Under the pieces are notes generated by a model. It was not told the DNA's origin and searched no databases. It saw only the letters and a list, made by a program, of their open reading frames with translations. Below, piece by piece: positions 5,781-6,617 of a stretch of DNA of 6,617 nt (position 1 is its first letter; each line of letters starts with the position of its first letter). This DNA comes from Pseudomonadota bacterium (GTDB lineage: Bacteria > Pseudomonadota > Alphaproteobacteria > Sphingomonadales > Sphingomonadaceae), in contig JAEZIO010000045.1 in assembly GCA_023436615.1 (NCBI GenBank), positions 1 to 6,617 of the forward strand, in the 5' to 3' direction. The position numbers and the translations under genes are program-made.

Positions 5781-6520
5781 TGTTCGATTTGAGCGGGATG
5801 AGCGCGCTCGTGACCGGGGCGAGTGGAGGCCTCGGAAGCAGCATCGCGAAGGCGCTTGCGGCGCAGGGAGCGCGGCTCGCGGTGTCGGGAAGCAATGTCG
5901 AGAAGCTCGAGCGCTTCCGCGAGGAGCTCGGCGGGGACCACGTCGCCATCGGCTGCAACCTTTCCGACGGCGCGGCCGTCGACCGGCTCGTGCCGGAGGC
6001 GGTCGAGGCGCTCGGCGGCAAGCTCGACATCCTCGTCAACAATGCGGGAGTGACGCGCGACAATCTGCTGATGCGGATGAAGGACGAGGACTTCGAGGAG
6101 GTCATACGGATCAACCTCGAGGCCGCGTTCCGGCTGATGCGCGCCGCCGCCAAGCCGATGATGAAGGCGCGCTTCGGGCGGATCATCTCGATCACATCGG
6201 TGGTCGGGGTGACCGGCAATCCCGGACAGGCGAACTACGTCGCATCGAAGGCCGCGCTGATCGGAATGACAAAGGCGGTCGCGCAGGAGCTGGCGAGCCG
6301 GTCGATAACCGTGAACTGCGTCGCTCCGGGCTTCATGACCTCGGCGATGACCGATTCGCTCAACGACCAGCAGCGCGACGGAATCCTGTCACGGATCCCG
6401 ATGGGGCAGATGGGCAGCGGCGAGGATATCGGCGCGGCCTGCGTCTATCTTGCGAGCCGCGAAGCCGGTTACGTCACGGGGCAAACGCTTCACGTGAACG
6501 GCGGAATGGCAATGCCCTGA
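5780..6520 (+). CDS. fabG: 3-oxoacyl-ACP reductase
   Basis: 246-residue short-chain dehydrogenase/reductase that reduces 3-oxoacyl-ACP to 3-hydroxyacyl-ACP with NADPH in fatty acid elongation. The Rossmann nucleotide loop TGASGGLG is at residues 12-19 and NNAG at 87-90. The catalytic tetrad is N112, S140, Y153 and K157 (YVASK). The PG motif follows in CVAPGFMTSAMT, and the C-terminus is YVTGQTLHVNGGMAMP, characteristic of FabG. ATG 5780 overlaps the fabD stop by one base; the GTG at 5777 directly before it is an alternative start. AAGGAG at 5766-5771, inside fabD, serves as ribosome-binding site. Pairing with fabD fixes the role as housekeeping FabG and not some other SDR. The next gene is convergent and acpP, often found downstream, is absent here. 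Confidence 0.97.
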   Translation: MFDLSGMSALVTGASGGLGSSIAKALAAQGARLAVSGSNVEKLERFREELGGDHVAIGCNLSDGAAVDRLVPEAVEALGGKLDILVNNAGVTRDNLLMRMKDEDFEEVIRINLEAAFRLMRAAAKPMMKARFGRIISITSVVGVTGNPGQANYVASKAALIGMTKAVAQELASRSITVNCVAPGFMTSAMTDSLNDQQRDGILSRIPMGQMGSGEDIGAACVYLASREAGYVTGQTLHVNGGMAMP

Positions 6521-6617
6521 GCGCGGGCAGGCGCAGCGGCAGGAAGATCAGACGCCTTGCGGCGACGATGCTGGCAAAGGCGATGGCGACGCCCGCGATG
6601 ACGTCCACGAAATAATG
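6474..6617 (-). CDS. Partial PAP2-superfamily phosphatase/phosphotransferase (C-terminal 47 residues)
   Basis: On the minus strand an open frame enters from the right edge and ends at TGA (6476-6474). It reads HYFVDVIAGVAIAFASIVAARR and then a short basic tail ending REAFAP. HYFVD contains the H-x3-D of the third PAP2 phosphatase motif (SR-x5-H-x3-D), where the His acts as nucleophile. The hydrophobic helix directly after it is normal for these membrane enzymes. The HYFVDVIAG wording also resembles the AUR1-like inositolphosphotransferase branch of the superfamily, but 47 residues cannot decide between that and a lipid phosphatase. The start and first two motifs lie outside the window. Its last 47 bp overlap the 3' end of fabG in convergent orientation. 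Confidence 0.72.
   Translation of the reverse strand, partial: HYFVDVIAGVAIAFASIVAARRLIFLPLRLPALRALPFRRSREAFAP

Overview
The window is GC-rich (roughly two thirds G+C by eye). It reads like a chromosomal segment of an alphaproteobacterium, most likely a sphingomonad. The grounds are the style of the fabD-fabG pair, the sphingomonad-type N-terminal region of the helix-turn-helix protein at the left edge, and the dispersed ATTCCC-N8-GGGAAT palindrome. The genus is inference; no rRNA or marker gene is present to settle it. No tRNA, rRNA, CRISPR array, transposase or integrase is visible.

Left part (1-2346), accessory-looking. A partial helix-turn-helix/terminase-small-subunit-like gene runs leftward off the edge (1-388, minus). 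Divergent from it is a DNA methyltransferase gene (488-2155, plus). It encodes a beta-class amino-methyltransferase with DPPF before FCGCGT, followed by a C-terminal domain that looks like a PD-(D/E)XK nuclease fold. The target-recognition part of this gene is clearly poorer in G+C than its flanks. A 55-codon ORF (2152-2319) with a strong ribosome-binding site overlaps the methyltransferase stop codon and is probably co-translated. A dispersed palindromic repeat (2327-2346) follows and sits just ahead of the next gene.

Middle (2365-4777), metabolic. A Rieske-type non-haem iron oxygenase alpha subunit (plus) has all its metal ligands. It converges on an APC-superfamily amino acid/polyamine-type permease (minus), and their 3' ends overlap by 38 bp. 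No ferredoxin, reductase or oxygenase beta subunit is in the window.

Right part (4854-6617), core lipid metabolism. fabD and fabG, malonyl-CoA:ACP transacylase and 3-oxoacyl-ACP reductase, form a tightly coupled pair with a 1-bp TGATG overlap. The C-terminal end of a PAP2-superfamily phosphatase/phosphotransferase gene on the minus strand (6474-6617) overlaps the 3' end of fabG by 47 bp. acpP does not follow fabG here.

The most interesting unit is the methyltransferase-nuclease fusion with its coupled small ORF. It is a candidate single-chain restriction-modification or DNA-marking module, and the evidence is domain-level only.
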